From Candidatus Kapaibacterium sp. (GTDB lineage Bacteria; Bacteroidota; Ignavibacteria; Kapaibacteriales; UBA7675): DNA of 64,000 bases. Shown piece by piece: positions 51,596 to 61,211 of the stretch. The translations under genes were made by a program, and so were the position numbers. Under the pieces are notes generated by a model. That model worked only from the letters and a program-made list of their open reading frames with translations, ran no database searches and was not told the origin of the DNA. Position 1 is the stretch's first letter; each line of letters begins with the position of its first letter. The stretch covers positions 1 through 64,000 of the forward strand of contig JANQRB010000042.1 in NCBI GenBank assembly GCA_028284775.1. The letters run 5' to 3'.

Positions 51596-53632
51596 TTATT
51601 CGATCGGTGATTTAACAAAGAGCACGACCGTCCGGCTGTATAGACGGCCTTCGGGAAAGGTGTTATCATAGAGCAGGACGCTTTCGCCGATCCCCTGCAC
51701 CGTAATACCGTCGATGCCCATTGCCTTGGCCACGGCTTCGGCCCGCTCGAAGGAAAGCGTTTCGTTGTAGGCGGCTTCGCCGAGCCGGTCGGAATAGCCA
51801 CGGGCGATGATCGTGGAACGGGGCGAGATGCGATCCCGTACATATCGTATCATTGCCAGGTTCGAGCGGTTCAGCAGCGCGCTGTTGTAGGGAAAGACCA
51901 CCAGGCTGTAGCGTTCCAGACTCGTCTCCACGCCCTGCTCGAATATTTGCGTTCGTGTGATGCTCTTCTCGAGCGGCAAGGCTTGCGCGTCGGTCGTCAG
52001 ACTTTGATCGGCGCGGTCGTGCACTTCAAGCTGATAGAGGAAAGGCCCCTCGGCATGCAGCAGGAGCGAATCATTGTTGACCTCGGTCAGGAGTGTTGCG
52101 GGCACGGCACCCTGCCCCTGACGGCTGGCCACCAGCACGTCGTTGTAGCGCACCTCCAATCGCCAGTTATCGAGCTCCGCTTCAGCCTGAACGTCCGGTT
52201 CGAAATGCAATCGCGGCAGCGTGACGTTGCGGTCGACTTCCTGCAGCAGCAGCGGCTCCAGGATCGCAAAATCATCCGAGGCAATCTCCACCCGCCGGTT
52301 TTCGGCGACTCCATCCGGGTCGGAGACATTGGATGAAACCGGCGGCAGATTCCCGGCGCGTACTTTCATCCGGGTGACGTCAATATTCCACACATCCCAG
52401 AGATACTCGCGGACGGCTTCGGCGCGGCTCATCGACAAGGTTCGATTGTTGCGTTCCTGATCGATATTGGCGTTGTAGCCGCTGATCGTAATGTTCGCCG
52501 CAGGCCGCGCCCGCAGCCGGGCGCCGATGACATTCAACAAATGGTGGTAGCGCTGAAGAGTGCTCTCGGCGTACAGGCTATCTTCATCGAAGGAATGCGT
52601 TTCGTCCCTCAGGAGACGACGATAGCGCTCCGGAATCACGGCTGAATTCTGCTCGAAAAAGACAAAGGGCAGCAAGGGCTGTCCAACGGTTGTTTCGATG
52701 GTTTCTACCCGGAGATAAGCCGTATCCAACAGCTCGCCGCGCAGTCCCAGGCTGGCGCCGCTGATGCTCGCCGTCAGTAGCGGCAGGGGCTCCGGCTCGG
52801 CGGGCGCGGGCGGCGGAGGAGGAGGAGGTGGTGGCGGCGGCGGTGGCGGCGCAACAACAGCGGGCTCGGGCGACGGTGATGGCCGATAACTGACGCTCAC
52901 ACCGCCCCGCAGCGACGAGACACTCCAGTTCAATCCCTTCACCAAGGGCGTCAGCCCGTGTTCATACATCAATTCAGGCTGCAGGAAGAGCGTGGCCGCG
53001 GCATCGAGCGGCAGCTCATAACGCAGTCCCAGGACCAGGGCCATGTGGAGCGAGCCTGCTTCCGGGATCTCGCCCGCAAACTCATTGCGGCGGCGGCGGC
53101 CGTTCTCAAAAACGCCACGTGTTGCCGGCTGCAGTAATTCTTCGCGCTGCTCGTAGTCCCGTCCGGTTAACAGTGCGACATTCGCGCCGCCCACTGCGCT
53201 GAGCGCCGGCGTCAGTCGATACAGCGCCAACGGCTCGAGACCGAAGCTCGTCAGGCTGGCGTCGATCACGTGTTCGATCGTTCCTTCTACGCGTTCGCCA
53301 TCGATGCCCAGGACTTCCCGTTCAGTCGTCGTTAACAGACCGCCGCGGGTGAACAGCCCCGCCCGGAGTGTCCAGCGCCAGCGGTCATCGATCGGCTGCT
53401 CATAGCCCAGGCCAAACGCGAGGCCGCCGCCGCTGCCCGATTCAAAGCGCGGACAGCAATTGGGGATGCTCGGCAGAGCGCGGAAGTCGGCGCGGTGCAT
53501 GTTAAATGCACCGTTAATAAACATCGCGAAACTGCCGCGATCACTGCTGTCGGCGACAGGCGTCGACTGGCCGAAGTGAACGCCGGGAGTAAACAATAGC
53601 AGCAGCGAGGCAGCCCAAATGATGTTTTTCAT
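51596..53632 (-). CDS. Outer-membrane protein with barrel, poly-Pro linker and two OmpA-like domains
   Basis: 678 residues. Signal peptide (IIWAASLLLLFTPGVHFG), a PorT/OmpA-type N-terminal barrel (about 25-255), a run of 14 prolines (about 260-280, encoded by a GGN-repeat tract near 52806-52855), OmpA-like domain 1 (about 320-450; FVFFEQNSAVIPERY, NNRTLSMSRAEAVREYLWD, NRRVEI), an Ig-like spacer (about 455-565) and OmpA-like domain 2 (about 575-675; VVFPYNSALLNRSNLAMIRY, GYSDRLGEAAYNETLSFERA). OmpA-like domains bind peptidoglycan, so this anchors the outer membrane to the wall. The start overlaps the upstream T9SS cargo stop by 4 nt, so the two are translationally coupled. Confidence 0.88.
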   Translation of the reverse strand: MKNIIWAASLLLLFTPGVHFGQSTPVADSSDRGSFAMFINGAFNMHRADFRALPSIPNCCPRFESGSGGGLAFGLGYEQPIDDRWRWTLRAGLFTRGGLLTTTEREVLGIDGERVEGTIEHVIDASLTSFGLEPLALYRLTPALSAVGGANVALLTGRDYEQREELLQPATRGVFENGRRRRNEFAGEIPEAGSLHMALVLGLRYELPLDAAATLFLQPELMYEHGLTPLVKGLNWSVSSLRGGVSVSYRPSPSPEPAVVAPPPPPPPPPPPPPPAPAEPEPLPLLTASISGASLGLRGELLDTAYLRVETIETTVGQPLLPFVFFEQNSAVIPERYRRLLRDETHSFDEDSLYAESTLQRYHHLLNVIGARLRARPAANITISGYNANIDQERNNRTLSMSRAEAVREYLWDVWNIDVTRMKVRAGNLPPVSSNVSDPDGVAENRRVEIASDDFAILEPLLLQEVDRNVTLPRLHFEPDVQAEAELDNWRLEVRYNDVLVASRQGQGAVPATLLTEVNNDSLLLHAEGPFLYQLEVHDRADQSLTTDAQALPLEKSITRTQIFEQGVETSLERYSLVVFPYNSALLNRSNLAMIRYVRDRISPRSTIIARGYSDRLGEAAYNETLSFERAEAVAKAMGIDGITVQGIGESVLLYDNTFPEGRLYSRTVVLFVKSPIE

Positions 53633-56600
53633 TCGAGCACCTCGATGGCTTTTGTTAAGATCGTACTTGGCGTCACCAGCGAGACGAAGTAGCGGCCGGC
53701 CGGCAGCGCAGAGGTCGGCAGGCGTAAATCGTAGCGGCCGGCGAGTTGCAGGCCCTCAGTGATCAGCATCGGGCTCCGCCCCAGCAAATCGCTCACGAAG
53801 ATTCGCATCGGCCCGCTCTCGATCAGCTCGTAGTCCAGGTTCAGGACGCCCGGCGCTATGGCGACGCGCAAGGCCAGACTGCCGTTGGAATGAATCAGGC
53901 GGGTGCCGCCTTCTTCACAGAGACCGGTCAAGCAAAAATCGCCGTCGATGGTGGCGGTGCTGACCGTGGCATCGAACCACTCGAAGGAGACAATCTCAAG
54001 CGCGGTGCAAACGCTGTCGCCTAGCAGCGCTGTAAAATCCAGCTGCGCCAGCAAAGGGTCGTCGGGGATATAACGTCCTTCAACGCTGATGATTCGCCGG
54101 CTCGGGTCGGCGGCATCGATACGGCCGATATCGCTCGCTCCGGCGGGCATCAGCAGATTTTTGTTAAAGGCGACTTCAAAGCGAAAACGATCGGCGGCGG
54201 CGACGTCCAGGTTGTCAGCTTCGATTAACTCGACCGGCACCCTCAGATCACGGCCGGGATCGGCCTGAATGCCGCTTTGGATGCGGACGCGGGCAAAGCC
54301 ATCTCGTGGCGTCGCCGCCGCCAGCGCCGTCGCAATCCCGAGATCACAGGGATCGCTGCGCAGACGAAGCGTATCGCTGTGGATGCCGGGCACAGCGGTA
54401 TAGACCACCGTCACCAGCAGTTCTTCACCCGGCCCTAGCGGCGCGGGCAAGGCAGGAACGCTTGTGAAACTGAAGGGAGGGGCAAGAGCTCCGTCGGCAT
54501 CGATTGTCAGTGTTGTCTCGCCATTGTTAACATAGCGCAGCACCCGGCTGTCCGAGGGAGGGCCGTTTACTTCGCCGAAATCAAGGTCCGCAGCGCTTTG
54601 CAGATCGAATGTCAGGGCACGGCCGCGGAGCCTGATCCGCCGCGTGATGTCGCAGGGCGCAAATTGAAGCTCGAGTTCTTCACTGAACTCACCACTCGCC
54701 GGCGGAATAAACTCCAGGTTAAAACTGCGCTCTCCATTATTGCCGATCACATCGTTAAGCTGAATATCGCTGTCGAAAGCCGTTAAGGCCGAGCTCATCG
54801 TTATCGTGGCGTCCGCGTCACCGCCGCTGCTGCGAATAACAAGCGGCAGACTGAGTCGCGCCGGCTGACCGGGACAAAGCACGATGTCGCCGAAGTCGAT
54901 TTCCTGCGGCGCGGCAATACTCGGTCCGTTGCGGACCCCGGTGAGGCGAACCGTGACGGTCTTATTGCAGGGAGCATAGACCAGGACAAAATCACTGCTG
55001 ACGCTGCCCGCGCTCTGAGGGCTGAATCGGACACGAATGGTCGTTGATTCGCCGGGCGCCAACACGGGCTGGTCTATTTGCAGAGCCTGTCCATGGTCGT
55101 CAGTTCGAACTTCGATAATTGTCAGCTCCGCAGGGCCGCTGTTTGTAACGGTGATGATGGTATCTTTCTCCGCATCGCAGCCGAGCAGGTCGGGAAGCAG
55201 GAGCTCGCTTTCGGCGGAGCTAAGTTCGGCATCGGTATGCAGTCCCCGCAGAGGCAAAACGATCGAATCCTGACAACTTGCCGAGCTGAAGGGAAAGGTG
55301 GCGTCGAGTGCATAATCGGCCTGAGCCACCGGCTGATAGCGCAGCTGCACTTCAACACTTGCGCCCGCTGCGAGAGGCTGCGGGAAGGCCGGGCCGAGCA
55401 GCGACCAGGGGGCGGCCAGCCGCGGCTCCGCGAGCGTCAGAAGCTCCGTGCCATTGTTACTGATAATAATCGTCGTATCGCGCGGCGCTGTCTGGCAGCT
55501 AAAGGAGGCGCCGTAATCGAGAGCTTCCGGCGCGGCCGTCAGCACCGCGCGTAGTTTTTCCGCCCTCACCGGCAGGCTGACCTCTTCGCCGCAGGGCTCG
55601 GTGACGATTGTCAGGGTCGCCGTTTTCACTCCCTCGCCGGCGGGCGTAAAGCGGACCGTCACCTGCACATCATCGCCCGCGGGAACAATAAACGAGCCAG
55701 GGGGACTCACGATCTCGAATTCGGCCTCGTTTAAAAGCAGCTCGCGAATCGTGGCATCGCGATTGCTGTTGTTAGCGATGTTAAAGTTCCTCTCGCGGGT
55801 CGATTCACAGCCGCTGAGTGTTCCGAATTCCAACACGAAGTCAGGGAAGGCAAAGGGAATCTCCGGCAGCACCTGCACGACTACCTGATCGCTGGCCTCG
55901 CAGCCCTTGCTGTCGCGAACCGTTACCGTGTATTCGGTCGTCACGTCCGGGCGCGCTGTCGGCGTGGCGCTGGCGGCATCGTCAAGGCCGGTGATCGGCT
56001 CCCAGCGATAGGTATAGGGTGGACTGCCGCCCTCCGCTTCACGGCCGATCTGCAATTCTTCGGCAGGACAAAGATTCACGTCCTCACCGGCATCGACCGT
56101 CGGCAGCGGATTGACCGTCACGGTCACTTCGGCCGACAGGGTGCAGCCGATCTGATCCCTGACAGTGACGGTATAGACTGTTGTGACATCCGGCTGCGCC
56201 ACCGGGCTGTCCGAACCGGCGTCATCCAGATTGTCGGCAGGCGACCATTCAAAGCTGTAATCGGGAGCGCCGCCCTCAACCAACACAGTCAATGTGACTT
56301 CCTCACCGGCACAGATTTCCAGGTCGCCGCCGCCCTGCACGCTCAGCGACTGACCGCCGCCGCGTTCCACGAAGGGTTCCGGGTTGGCATATTTGCGCAC
56401 GCGCACATACTCGACGCGCATGCCGCCGATAACAGTCGAAAAGGACGAAAAACCGATGTTATTCCAGGTCCAGGCCGCCGGCAGGTTGGTCGGCGCCAGA
56501 TCCTGGCGGCGCGTGCCGTTCGTCAGTGATTGGCGCGTGCCGTCGACACCGCCGCCAAGCAGGTTGATCTGATAGCGCACGCGCTCATCCCCTTCCCACT

Positions 56601-57372
56601 CAAAGTTGGAGCCCGCGCCGAAGGTGGAGGCGACACTGACATCACGAACGCCGAAGTCGTCATCTGCGAAGCTGCGCAGGTCGTGCTGAAGCAGAAAGTG
56701 GCGCGGCGCCTCGGGATCGTCACTAAAAAAAATGATGCTACCGCCATTCTGGCCTAGCGGCGACCAGATTTCACATTCGATCACGCCGCGATTGGCCAGA
56801 CCGGCAAAATTATTCACGCTGTAGATATAGTTATTTCCGCCCCAGGAGAGGTTTTCCTTGACCGGTTCCAGTGCGCCGTTGACGATTACCGTGCCGTCGC
56901 TGCGCTGCCATTTGGCCGGATCGGGCGCGGCGGCCTCGAAGTCATCGTAGAGCTCGAAGACGCGGTCTGGGTCGGAGCTGGCAGGCGCCGCATCATTTCC
57001 GTAGAGCAGTAGGAATGGCGTGGTCCCGGGTTCCAGGAGCGGGAAACGTATCCAGACCACACAGGAGCGGCTGTTAACGCCCGACTCGATCCAGTGCGGT
57101 AGAAATTCGGTTTCACTGCATTCGAGCACAAAACGAATATCGGCGCCGTCTTCGCGCGAGCGACCCAGCTGTACCAGGGCGGCATGATCAAAGACAAAAC
57201 GCACCTGGAACTCACTGAGGTTGGCGTCTCCTTCATTGGCAACCTGGTAAGGATCGGCAAAGCTCCAACCCGGCGGTTGCGCGTCAAGCTTAGCAGCCAG
57301 GACGAAGAGCAGCATAACAAAAACAGGGAGGATTCTGAGGCGGCCGTTGCGAAAGAGTCGAGCGTGTATCAA
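53629..57372 (-). CDS. Large multi-domain surface protein with T9SS sorting domain
   Basis: 1247 residues. Signal peptide (VFVMLLFVLAAKLDAQ); DUF2341 about 45-140 (IRFPLLEPGTTPFLLLYGND); LamG-like region about 145-330 (ELYDDFEAAAPDPAKWQRSD); two PKD-like domains about 350-505 (PDYSFEWSPADNL, PPYTYRWEPITGL); a run of choice-of-anchor-D/ASPM-type Ig-like repeats about 515-1030 (VQVTVRFTPAGEGVKT, VEVQLRYQPVAQADY, TTIRVRFSPQSAGSV); a cohesin-like domain about 1035-1165; and a T9SS type A sorting domain (IFVSDLLGRSPMLITEGLQL). No catalytic domain: probably an adhesive or structural surface protein. Coupled by ATGA to the OmpA-like gene downstream, and 94 bp downstream of an exported unknown. Confidence 0.92.
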   Translation of the reverse strand: MIHARLFRNGRLRILPVFVMLLFVLAAKLDAQPPGWSFADPYQVANEGDANLSEFQVRFVFDHAALVQLGRSREDGADIRFVLECSETEFLPHWIESGVNSRSCVVWIRFPLLEPGTTPFLLLYGNDAAPASSDPDRVFELYDDFEAAAPDPAKWQRSDGTVIVNGALEPVKENLSWGGNNYIYSVNNFAGLANRGVIECEIWSPLGQNGGSIIFFSDDPEAPRHFLLQHDLRSFADDDFGVRDVSVASTFGAGSNFEWEGDERVRYQINLLGGGVDGTRQSLTNGTRRQDLAPTNLPAAWTWNNIGFSSFSTVIGGMRVEYVRVRKYANPEPFVERGGGQSLSVQGGGDLEICAGEEVTLTVLVEGGAPDYSFEWSPADNLDDAGSDSPVAQPDVTTVYTVTVRDQIGCTLSAEVTVTVNPLPTVDAGEDVNLCPAEELQIGREAEGGSPPYTYRWEPITGLDDAASATPTARPDVTTEYTVTVRDSKGCEASDQVVVQVLPEIPFAFPDFVLEFGTLSGCESTRERNFNIANNSNRDATIRELLLNEAEFEIVSPPGSFIVPAGDDVQVTVRFTPAGEGVKTATLTIVTEPCGEEVSLPVRAEKLRAVLTAAPEALDYGASFSCQTAPRDTTIIISNNGTELLTLAEPRLAAPWSLLGPAFPQPLAAGASVEVQLRYQPVAQADYALDATFPFSSASCQDSIVLPLRGLHTDAELSSAESELLLPDLLGCDAEKDTIITVTNSGPAELTIIEVRTDDHGQALQIDQPVLAPGESTTIRVRFSPQSAGSVSSDFVLVYAPCNKTVTVRLTGVRNGPSIAAPQEIDFGDIVLCPGQPARLSLPLVIRSSGGDADATITMSSALTAFDSDIQLNDVIGNNGERSFNLEFIPPASGEFSEELELQFAPCDITRRIRLRGRALTFDLQSAADLDFGEVNGPPSDSRVLRYVNNGETTLTIDADGALAPPFSFTSVPALPAPLGPGEELLVTVVYTAVPGIHSDTLRLRSDPCDLGIATALAAATPRDGFARVRIQSGIQADPGRDLRVPVELIEADNLDVAAADRFRFEVAFNKNLLMPAGASDIGRIDAADPSRRIISVEGRYIPDDPLLAQLDFTALLGDSVCTALEIVSFEWFDATVSTATIDGDFCLTGLCEEGGTRLIHSNGSLALRVAIAPGVLNLDYELIESGPMRIFVSDLLGRSPMLITEGLQLAGRYDLRLPTSALPAGRYFVSLVTPSTILTKAIEVLE

Positions 57373-57466
57373 ATCGATCGTCGCTTATTATTGAGACGTT
57401 ACTGTTCCATAGGCCTACATAAGACACGTCACAAAGATAAGCGATTTCACTTTTCACAAAGCCTTT

Positions 57467-58516
57467 TTACTCGACTTTCTGCAGGCTGGCGGCGACCCCG
57501 CGTAAAACACGCATGTGCTGAGTATCGATAGTGGTTATAAAGACATGCAGCGACAGGTGGCGCTCAAGGGGATGCGGCAGAATCACTTCCTCCAGAAAGA
57601 CCGACTCCGTGGGCTGCGCGGGATTCAGTTGCCAGCGCGCCCATTCGACCTCGCGTCCCAGCAGCCGTCCGGCTTCCATTGTCACATCGTCCCGCTCCTG
57701 CTGGCGATACTGATAATTAGGATGGCCGCCGACATAGACACCCATGCGACCGAAAAAGCTGCCGAGCGGCGCCAGTAAGTTAACGTGATAGACAGTGAAG
57801 TCCGGTCCCTCCTGCCGGCTCAGAGCACTGGCCCAGGGCAAACGAAGCTGTAGGCGATTGTTGTCGATGCGCACTACGCCGCCCTTGTAGAAGCGCCGGG
57901 CAGCGCCGTCGGCAAAGGTCGGCGCAATGGCGTTAACCAGGCTGACGAGGCCCGGTGGATCCTTCATTCCGGCCGGATTTGCAAAAAAACGAACCTCCTG
58001 TACAGTACTGTCAGGATGAGCGATCAACAGCCCCATCAGAAAATTGGCTTCTTTCTTCACGCTGATGTTCTTCGCCTGGTAGGCCATCGTTCGTAAACCG
58101 GGCGTCTTCATTGTCAGGGGCGCCACCAGCATCTCACCCAGCTCGCCCTCGTACTGCGCCAGGAATCGCCGCGCGCCGTGCTCGAAGTCCTTCGGCACGA
58201 GCTGAAAAAGCTCGTGGCACATAATCACCATTCGTTCGTCGCCTGCATCGATGACGATCCGCGTTTCCGCCTCGGGCGCTGCCGGCGCTTCCATAATCGA
58301 ATGTCCCTTCGCCTCGATGCGCGCCTGCAGGGGCAGACGGACACTCAGATGCCCTTCCAGCACCGACGTCGATTGCGCCGCGAGTCCCAGGCCGGCGAGT
58401 TGACCGGCAGAACAGGCTGGGCCGATGAACAGACCCAGGCAGAAGATCGCAATGCCTTCCGCCAGGTACATTGGACGACGACGCTTCATACTTCTTCGGA
58501 ATATCATTTCAGGCAC
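57467..58516 (-). CDS. Exported protein of unknown function
   Basis: 349 residues; Met 10 (58489) is the more likely start (MKRRRPMYLAEGIAIFCLGL gives a standard signal peptide ending near GPACSAG). The mature part has alternating strands and helices: ERMVIMCHELFQLVPKDFEH, GELGEMLVAPLTMKTPGL, FADGAARRFYKGGVVRI, LLAPLGSFFGRMGVYVGGHP. No conserved catalytic or binding motif was recognised. It heads a probable three-gene operon with the T9SS surface protein and the OmpA-like protein, so it may serve the same surface assembly. Confidence 0.75.
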   Translation of the reverse strand: MPEMIFRRSMKRRRPMYLAEGIAIFCLGLFIGPACSAGQLAGLGLAAQSTSVLEGHLSVRLPLQARIEAKGHSIMEAPAAPEAETRIVIDAGDERMVIMCHELFQLVPKDFEHGARRFLAQYEGELGEMLVAPLTMKTPGLRTMAYQAKNISVKKEANFLMGLLIAHPDSTVQEVRFFANPAGMKDPPGLVSLVNAIAPTFADGAARRFYKGGVVRIDNNRLQLRLPWASALSRQEGPDFTVYHVNLLAPLGSFFGRMGVYVGGHPNYQYRQQERDDVTMEAGRLLGREVEWARWQLNPAQPTESVFLEEVILPHPLERHLSLHVFITTIDTQHMRVLRGVAASLQKVE

Positions 58517-59922
58517 AACGATTAAGCGGCAGCGTCATTGCCCGCGGCTGAGTATGGCGGCAGCGCAAGGCAGAAGGAACGACCAAAACCAGCTTAGTCC
58601 TGCTGACCGACGACAACCCCGCAGTCCACTTGAGTGGCCTGACAATAGGTTGAGGGCGCCGGCCCGGATTTGATCGGGGCAGTGAGCCCGAACAGGGCAG
58701 CTTTACGCAGCCATTTGGTGCTCTGCGATTAACAGGCATAACGGTTAATGGCTAAGCAACATCATGTCACTTGCGCCATTACTATTAAACAATAACGTGA
58801 CGCAGTGTAGCAAACAGCTTTATGCAGCTTGCTGCTCTGATTTTTCTCATTGCAGCCAGCGGAGTGCGATGCACACCTTATGAGAACATTGGACCTTGTT
58901 TAAATTTCGTGCGAACATCAAAATCGCAAAACCTCTCTGCTGCACATAATCAGGGCATTCGAGGAAGAAAGAAGGTTTGCCCTCTCAACCGACTCTTTCG
59001 GACAGCCGCGCCAGAAAACGGACAGCTACGACAGCCTGGAATCTACGACTCGCCGGTTCTTCAATCCCCTGCACAGTCCTTTCAACCTGGTCATTAATCG
59101 CAAAACGTTTAACCGGCAGCATTTGCAGGCATCTTCACATTGTTTAACTTTACACAATACAACATTTACTAATGCTTAAAGCTCAGCCCAATGATTACTT
59201 GGCAGCGACAAATAAGGCTCATAGTACAGGAGCCGAATTAACCAATGTGAATCGAAGGGGACTTCATTAAGAATAGTAAAAGAATGCAGGCTTTCCGGAT
59301 ACATAGAACTCTCTCTGTGCAACGACAATAGCAGATTGTTACTATCGCAAACAACTCACCCGCAGCTCTGGCGCCAATATTATCAGCCTTGTGCATAGAG
59401 ACAATTGCGTATCGACAGATTGCTGCGAACAGTGGAACTCGCTTAGCCGCGAGCAGTGAGACTCACTCTGCTCCTGTCCCCGGATTGATCGTCTTTCGAC
59501 ATCCGATTTTCTGATCGGCCCAACATTCTTACCGGACTGGGTTTGGCGCTTCCGGCGCTTTCCACCGACGCAAGCGAACAATTTGTAGCACTCCCGGTGC
59601 CTTTCGGCGAAGAGAATAATCGGACGCGACGATAGTGTCAGCAGCCGATAGATCATCGTCCCCGGCTCCGGCTTTGTCCGGCGGATGCAGGCTGCACGCC
59701 GGAAGCCGGGCGAGATGTTAGCTATCTGAAAGAGCGCTGCAAATACTGACTGCTGTCACTTCTTCAGGCACGCGTTTTCAAGGCGTGATTTCCTGATCGC
59801 ATTTCACGCTTTTTACTTAAATTGTAAGGCTTTGCATTGTGCGACGGAAGATGGCTTTCCCATGCACAACAATCCCAGTAGTCTAATCCAAGTAATCCCG
59901 AAACTCAAGAAGGTTGACAGCT
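58517..59922. other. 1.4-kb intergenic region upstream of ald
   Basis: The longest stretch without a confident gene, visibly more AT-rich than the genes, especially 58740-59330. It includes a strong hairpin at 59668-59709 and a smaller one (CACGC/GCGTG, near 59770-59788). A plus-strand 91-codon frame (58822-59097) begins with a hydrophobic stretch but lacks an SD and protein-like composition beyond it; a minus-strand 104-codon frame (59342-59656) is likewise unconvincing. It must contain divergent promoters for ald and the 349-residue exported protein. Confidence 0.45.
59668..59709. promoter_or_regulatory. Strong hairpin upstream of ald
   Basis: CCGGCTT (59668-59674) pairs with AAGCCGG (59703-59709), CCGGCG (59678-59683) with CGCCGG (59697-59702), and an inner TGCA/TGCA pair closes the loop; a three-base TGT bulge interrupts the 5' arm. 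No T-run follows on either strand, so it is not a typical intrinsic terminator. It lies 214 bp before the ald start; it could be part of a leader RNA if the ald transcript begins upstream, or a DNA-level element. Confidence 0.4.
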
Positions 59923-61047
59923 ATGCTTATCGGTGTTCCCCGTGAGATCAAGCCGAATGAAAATCGTGTTGCCCTTGTACCCGCCGGTGCCGAGCAACTC
60001 ACACGTGACGGCCACAGCGTACTGATTGAAGACAATGCGGGAATTGGCAGCGGCTTTAGTAATGAAGAGTTTATTCAGGCCGGTGCACAGATCGTTGGTT
60101 CGGCCGCCGAGGTGTATGGACGCGCCGATATGATCGTCAAGGTCAAGGAGCCCATCGAGCCGGAGTGGGGCCTGATACGTGAAAATCAGCTGCTGTTCAC
60201 CTATTTTCACTTTGCCGCTTCACGCGAACTCACCGAAGCGATTATTGCATCGAAGAGCATTGCGATTGCCTATGAGACCGTCGAAGACCCCGACGGCAGC
60301 CTGCCGCTCCTGATACCGATGAGCGAAATCGCCGGCCGGATGGCTACCCAGGAGGGCGCCAAGTATCTCGAAAAAACAACCGGCGGTCGCGGCGTGTTGC
60401 TGGGCGGTGTTCCGGGGACGCCGCGCGCCAATGTCGTTGTGCTCGGCGGTGGCGTCGTGGGTACCCAGGCCGCCAGGATTGCCGCCGGCTTTGGCGCCAA
60501 CGTCGCCATTATGGACACCAACCTTACTCGCCTGCGCTATCTCGATGACGTGATGCCGAAGAACTGTACGACGCTGATGAGCAACCCTTCGACGGTACGC
60601 GAAGCCGCCAACGCGGCCGACCTTGTCATTGGCGGCGTGCTGATTCCGGGTGCCAAGGCGCCCTACCTGATTACACGCGATATGCTGGCGGACATGCGCA
60701 GGGGTGCCGTGATTGTCGATGTGTCGGTCGACCAGGGCGGCTGCGTGGAAACGAGTCGTCCGACAACACACGAAAACCCGATTTTCACGGTCGACGGCGT
60801 GATTCATTACGGTGTCGCCAATATGCCCGGAGCGGTACCGTATACCTCCACCATCGCTCTCACCAATGCCACGATGCCGTTTGTACGCAGCATCGCCGGC
60901 AAAGGCTTTGAGAAAGCATTGGAAGAAGATAAGCGCCTGCGACCCGGATTGAACATCTACAAGGGTCACGTCACTTATAAAGCCGTCGCCGACGCTTTCG
61001 ACATGGAATACTGGGACGCTAAAAACTTCTTCGATTGGTTTATCTGA
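59923..61047 (+). CDS. ald: Alanine dehydrogenase
   Basis: 374 residues from ATG at 59923, chosen over TTG at 59914 because AAGAAGG is 9 nt upstream and the family begins MIIGVPKEIK (here LIGVPREIKPNENRVALVPA). Substrate-site residues: KVKEP (Lys near 74) and TYFHFAAS (His near 95). NAD-binding Rossmann motif VVVLGGGVVGTQAARIA (about 168-184) with acidic IMDTN at the end of beta 2. The catalytic segment VIVDVSVDQGGCVETSRPT and the C-terminal GVANMPGAVPYTST are canonical. It catalyses reversible oxidative deamination of L-alanine to pyruvate and ammonium with NAD, in the cytosol as a hexamer. Monocistronic. Confidence 0.97.
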   Translation: MLIGVPREIKPNENRVALVPAGAEQLTRDGHSVLIEDNAGIGSGFSNEEFIQAGAQIVGSAAEVYGRADMIVKVKEPIEPEWGLIRENQLLFTYFHFAASRELTEAIIASKSIAIAYETVEDPDGSLPLLIPMSEIAGRMATQEGAKYLEKTTGGRGVLLGGVPGTPRANVVVLGGGVVGTQAARIAAGFGANVAIMDTNLTRLRYLDDVMPKNCTTLMSNPSTVREAANAADLVIGGVLIPGAKAPYLITRDMLADMRRGAVIVDVSVDQGGCVETSRPTTHENPIFTVDGVIHYGVANMPGAVPYTSTIALTNATMPFVRSIAGKGFEKALEEDKRLRPGLNIYKGHVTYKAVADAFDMEYWDAKNFFDWFI

Positions 61048-61133
61048 TTCGCAACCGAGTGGAATCTGTCAGCGAGGCCGCAGCGATGTTTTGCCCCGGA
61101 TTCCAGGCATTCAATAAAACGGTGTCAAAATAA

Positions 61134-61166
61134 AAGAGCCTCGGCAGCAATTCTGCCGAGGCTCTT
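61134..61166 (-). terminator. Intrinsic terminator between ald and the UPF0173 gene
   Basis: A perfect 14-bp stem (AAGAGCCTCGGCAG / CTGCCGAGGCTCTT) with a five-base loop. Read on the minus strand it is followed by TTTTATTTT, a good U-tract, so it terminates the UPF0173 transcript 46 bp after its stop. On the plus strand the tract after the stem is CACTAG, so termination of ald through it would be weaker, though it may still block convergent transcription. Confidence 0.88.
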
Positions 61167-61211
61167 CACTAGATTGCCTTTAGGAAATTTGTAAGAATGG
61201 TCCGCCTGACC

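Noticed and set aside
58822-59097. 91-codon plus-strand frame starting with a hydrophobic stretch
   Set aside because: No SD, low-complexity Arg/Gln/Ser-rich remainder, and no promoter; considered chance in AT-rich intergenic DNA.
61134-61166. The 14-bp hairpin as an ald (plus-strand) terminator
   Set aside because: The U-tract exists only on the minus-strand side; the hairpin is assigned to the UPF0173 transcript.
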